Positions 61,444-64,000 of a stretch of DNA of 64,000 bases are shown in pieces; the stretch's first letter is position 1, and every line of letters starts with the position of its first letter. Where the stretch lies: contig NZ_CP107783.1 in the NCBI RefSeq assembly GCF_036345255.1, positions 2,480,001 through 2,544,000 of the forward strand, read 5' to 3'. The notes under the pieces were generated by a model. The model was not told where the DNA came from, ran no database searches, and saw nothing but the letters and a program-made list of their open reading frames with translations. The DNA is from Streptomyces sp. NBC_00569 (lineage in GTDB: Bacteria > Actinomycetota > Actinomycetes > Streptomycetales > Streptomycetaceae). A program made the position numbers and the translations under genes.

Positions 61444-62283
61444 ATGAAACCCCCCACGCAACGACGCACGAGACGCCAACTGCTCACTCTGGCCGCGACC
61501 CTGGGCGCCCTGTCGCTCGGCGCGGGCACGGCGACGGCCGCGCCCACCTGGACCGAGACCGGCACCGCGCGGGTGAGTTCGCTCACCGGCAGCCAGGGCC
61601 TGGCGAGCCACGCCGACGGCTCGCTGCTGTACCGGGGCCTCGCCTCCGTACCGCTCGATCTGCGCACGGCGGGCTGGTCGCACATAGGCGACCCGGACGT
61701 GGCACAGGGCTACACGTTCGACGCGTACCAGGGCGGCGACGGCGCGACGAAGAAGATGTTCGCGGTGACAGCCCCCGACGGGCGGCGCACCACGTACAAG
61801 CACGCCCTGGATGCGGGTGAGTTGCTCAACAACTCGTTCGCGTCCGTGTCACCCGACGGGCAGTGGCTGGTGGCGGGCGAGTGGGGCACCATGAACCGGC
61901 TGCAGGTGTTCCCCGCGCCCGTGCTCAACCCGTCCGCGCCCACGCCCGGCGCGAACCTCCCGCAGGCCGGGCAGATCAGTCTCGACAAGCCCGTCGACAA
62001 CATCCAGGGCTGCGACTTCACCGACGCCACGCATCTGGTGTGCTCGTCCGACGGCTCGACGAAGGCGGTCCTGGAGGTCGCCCTCGACCGCCCGCTCGAC
62101 GGCTCTCCGGTCGCCGGGCACGTCACAGCTGCGTTCGCGATCCCGCAGCGAAGCATCTGCTCGGGCACGTTCGAGGCCGAGGGCGTCGACTACGACTCGG
62201 CGCGCGGCACGTTGCGCGTGGAGATGGTGCCGCCCTCACCGTGCCTGGTGACGACGACGGTGATCTCGTACCGCAAGGGCTGA
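61444..62283 (+). CDS. Secreted protein of unknown function
   Basis: 279 residues. A signal peptide (RRTRRQLLTLAATLGALSLGAGTATAA) is followed by a domain with YTFDAYQGGDGATKKMFAVTAPDG, SVSPDGQWLVAGEWGTMNRLQVFPAP and QGCDFTDATHLVCSSD, suggesting a beta-propeller-like fold. Three or four cysteines may form disulfides (CDF...C, C...C near the end). No enzyme motif recognised. Divergent from the GH4 gene. Confidence 0.75.
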   Translation: MKPPTQRRTRRQLLTLAATLGALSLGAGTATAAPTWTETGTARVSSLTGSQGLASHADGSLLYRGLASVPLDLRTAGWSHIGDPDVAQGYTFDAYQGGDGATKKMFAVTAPDGRRTTYKHALDAGELLNNSFASVSPDGQWLVAGEWGTMNRLQVFPAPVLNPSAPTPGANLPQAGQISLDKPVDNIQGCDFTDATHLVCSSDGSTKAVLEVALDRPLDGSPVAGHVTAAFAIPQRSICSGTFEAEGVDYDSARGTLRVEMVPPSPCLVTTTVISYRKG

Positions 62284-62382
62284 GCCGACGGTGATCCCGT
62301 ACCGCAAGAGCTGAGCCGACCGTGGCCTCGGACCGCGAGGGCCGAGGTGTGGGACGGCGGGGTTCGGGGGATGGTCGCGATC

Positions 62383-63726
62383 ATGACAGATCGCTCGTCC
62401 CCCTCCCCGCCGGCCCCGTCCGGCCCCTCGGACCCGTCGGAACCGGCGGCCGGGGCCCTGACCACCGCTCCCCCGCGCCGCCCGCTGCGCCAGCTCCTCG
62501 CCGCCTCGGTCGGCAACGCCGTCGAGTGGTACGACTGGTACGCCTACACCTTTCTGGCCACATACATCGCGGGCCAGGTCTTCCCCAAAGGCTCGGGCAA
62601 CTCCCTCGTGCCGCTGCTCTCCACGTTCGCGGTGTTCGCCGTGGGGTTCTTCATGCGGCCGGTCGGCGGACTCCTCATGGGCGCGGTCGCCGACCGGCAC
62701 GGCCGCCGGGCCGCGCTGACCGTGACCATCCTCCTGATGGGCGGCAGCAGCCTGCTGGTCGGGCTCACCCCGACCTACGCGGCCGCGGGCGTCCTCGCGC
62801 CCGTCGTGCTCGTCCTCGCGCGCCTGCTCCAAGGCCTCTCCGTCGGGGGCGAGTTCGCGGCCTCGACCACCTTCCTCGTGGAGTCGGCGGGCCCGGGACG
62901 GCGCGGCCTGTTCTCGTCCTTCCAGTACGTCTCGACGTCCGCCGGGCAGCTCGCGGCGTCCGGAGTCGCGGCGGCGCTGGTGAGCACGCTCGGCGACGGG
63001 CAGATGGACGGCTGGGGCTGGCGCGTGCCGTTCGTGCTCGGCGCGCTCCTCAGCCTGGTCGGCTTCTGGATCCGGCGCGGCGCCTACGAGACGCGCAGCG
63101 CCGAGCAGCGCGCGGCCGAGCGGCCCGGACTCTTCGACGCCCTGCGCCATCACCCGCGCGAGTCGCTCCTGATCTGCGGCATCACCGCGGGCGGCACACT
63201 GGCCTACTACACGTGGACGTCCTATCTGCCCACGTACGCGGAGCTGAACGCGGGCATCGACAAGGCCGACGCCCTCGTCGCGGGCACCATCGCGCTCGCG
63301 TTCTTCGCCCTGCTCCAGCCGGTCGGCGGAATGCTCTCGGACCGGTTCGGGCGCAAGCCGCTGCTCCTCTTCTTCGGCCTGGGTTTCGCGCTGCTCAGTG
63401 TGCCGCTGCTGCGCTCGCTCGGCAGCTCGTTCGCCTCGCTGCTCCTGGTGCAGTGCGCGGGGATGGTGCTGCTCACCGGTTTCACCTCGATCTCGGCCGC
63501 GGTCAACGCCGAGGTGTTCCCCGCGCGGGTGCGCGCGGCGGGCATCGGCTTCCCGTACTCGCTGACCGTCGCCGTCTTCGGCGGGACGGCCCCCTATGTC
63601 GGCACCCTGTTCAAGCAGACCGGGCACGCCGGGCTCTTCCCCTGGTACGTCGCCGCGCTCTGCCTGGTGTCGTCCGTGGTCTACCTGCGGCTGCCGGAGA
63701 GCGCGCACAAGGAGCTCGACCGCTGA
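62383..63726 (+). CDS. MFS transporter, metabolite:H+ symporter (MHS) type
   Basis: 447 residues with 12 predicted membrane helices. The MHS subfamily start ASVGNAVEWYDWYAYTFLATYIAGQVFP, motif A VADRHGRRAALTVTI, RLLQGLSVGGEFAASTTFLVESA and SDRFGRKPLLLFF identify the KgtP/ShiA-like group, importers of organic acids or polyols. The hydrophilic N-terminus is Pro/Ser-rich. ATG 62383 is used; ATG 62371 is possible. Confidence 0.9.
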   Translation: MTDRSSPSPPAPSGPSDPSEPAAGALTTAPPRRPLRQLLAASVGNAVEWYDWYAYTFLATYIAGQVFPKGSGNSLVPLLSTFAVFAVGFFMRPVGGLLMGAVADRHGRRAALTVTILLMGGSSLLVGLTPTYAAAGVLAPVVLVLARLLQGLSVGGEFAASTTFLVESAGPGRRGLFSSFQYVSTSAGQLAASGVAAALVSTLGDGQMDGWGWRVPFVLGALLSLVGFWIRRGAYETRSAEQRAAERPGLFDALRHHPRESLLICGITAGGTLAYYTWTSYLPTYAELNAGIDKADALVAGTIALAFFALLQPVGGMLSDRFGRKPLLLFFGLGFALLSVPLLRSLGSSFASLLLVQCAGMVLLTGFTSISAAVNAEVFPARVRAAGIGFPYSLTVAVFGGTAPYVGTLFKQTGHAGLFPWYVAALCLVSSVVYLRLPESAHKELDR

Positions 63727-63738
63727 AGCGTTGCACAG

Positions 63739-63758
63739 GACGCAACCATGGTTGCGTC
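63739..63758. promoter_or_regulatory. Perfect 20-bp palindrome upstream of lactonase gene
   Basis: GACGCAACCATGGTTGCGTC, fully symmetric, 71 bp before the lactonase start and 13 bp after the MHS transporter stop. Its length and form suggest the binding site of a LacI- or TetR-like dimer. No regulator is visible in the window. Confidence 0.6.
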
Positions 63759-63828
63759 TCTTGCCAGTTGAGGGGGCGCACACCAGGGTAGGAGCCGCCA
63801 CGTCACTCTGACACCGGAGGTACCAGGA

Positions 63829-64000
63829 ATGAGCAGCAGCACCGGCCGCCGCCGCTTCCTCGGCGGGATCGCGGCCGTCGCGGCCGGCGGTGTCGTCACG
63901 GCGGCGGCGGGTCCCGCGCAGGCCAGGGCGCCGCGCGCGGGACGCCCCCTGCTCCTCGGCACGTACACCTCGCAGGACGGCGGTGGCAACGGCATCGGGC
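63829..64000 (+). CDS. Tat-exported lactonase-family protein, 5' part
   Basis: 57 codons before the window ends. A Tat signal TGRRRFLGGIAAVAAGGVVTAAAGPAQA is followed by LLLGTYTSQDGGGNGIG, the first strand of 6-phosphogluconolactonase-like (Lactonase, 7-bladed propeller) proteins. A perfect GGAGG lies eight bases before the ATG. Confidence 0.8.
   Translation, partial: MSSSTGRRRFLGGIAAVAAGGVVTAAAGPAQARAPRAGRPLLLGTYTSQDGGGNGIG

Overview
The window is high-GC actinobacterial chromosome, almost certainly Streptomyces. It carries an SsgA-like sporulation protein, a WhiB-like protein, Tat-dependent secreted enzymes, a two-domain small laccase, F420-type oxidoreductases, frequent GTG/TTG starts and dense stop-start overlaps. 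From memory (not searched), gene content and order resemble a region of the S. coelicolor chromosome that holds the pca cluster, the SLAC laccase and ssgD. I see no rRNA, tRNA, CRISPR array or prophage.

1-9.8 kb: end of an amino-acid permease and a MerR regulator, then a five-gene minus-strand acyl-CoA degradation run: AMACR-type racemase, LLM oxidoreductase, acyl-CoA dehydrogenase, thiolase and FadB-type multifunctional enzyme. A KstR2-like palindrome lies upstream of its first gene, and a long inverted repeat separates the last two genes. 9.8-21.8 kb: mixed housekeeping and developmental genes (YjbR-like, enoyl-reductase-like, endonuclease V with a 127-bp tandem repeat at its 3' end, YciI, secreted BNR-repeat protein, SsgD-like, PEP mutase/ICL-like, GPP34-like, ABC-F with a long leader, DDAH, acyl-ACP desaturase with a strong operator, WhiB-like, VOC protein).

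22-33.3 kb: extracellular carbohydrate and oxidative functions. A GH64 beta-1,3-glucanase has a CebR-like box upstream and a composite insertion (TnpB element inside a decayed IS1182-type transposase) at its stop codon. It is followed by a GMC oxidoreductase, the small laccase, and a divergent operon encoding a ThuA/sugar-dehydrogenase fusion and a cupredoxin/OmpL47/DUF1080 fusion. I propose that these form a secreted sugar-oxidation chain.

33.3-36.8 kb: a divergent pair of NHEJ-type genes (stand-alone LigD polymerase domain and LigC-type ligase) and a DUF3048 lipoprotein. 36.8-44.1 kb: the complete protocatechuate branch of the beta-ketoadipate pathway, pcaIJFHGBL, with divergent pcaV. Six of the genes overlap and two operator-like palindromes sit in the shared promoter. 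The pathway converts protocatechuate to acetyl-CoA and succinyl-CoA.

44.1-64 kb: a large LAL-type ATPase without its usual HTH, two DUF2510 proteins, a TetR regulator facing a PAP2/DMT-transporter operon across a three-site operator, a TetR/MFS efflux pair, a Tat-exported phospholipase C, a GH38 alpha-mannosidase with a GH4 glycosidase, a secreted protein, an MHS-type MFS transporter, and the start of a Tat-exported lactonase preceded by a perfect 20-bp palindrome.
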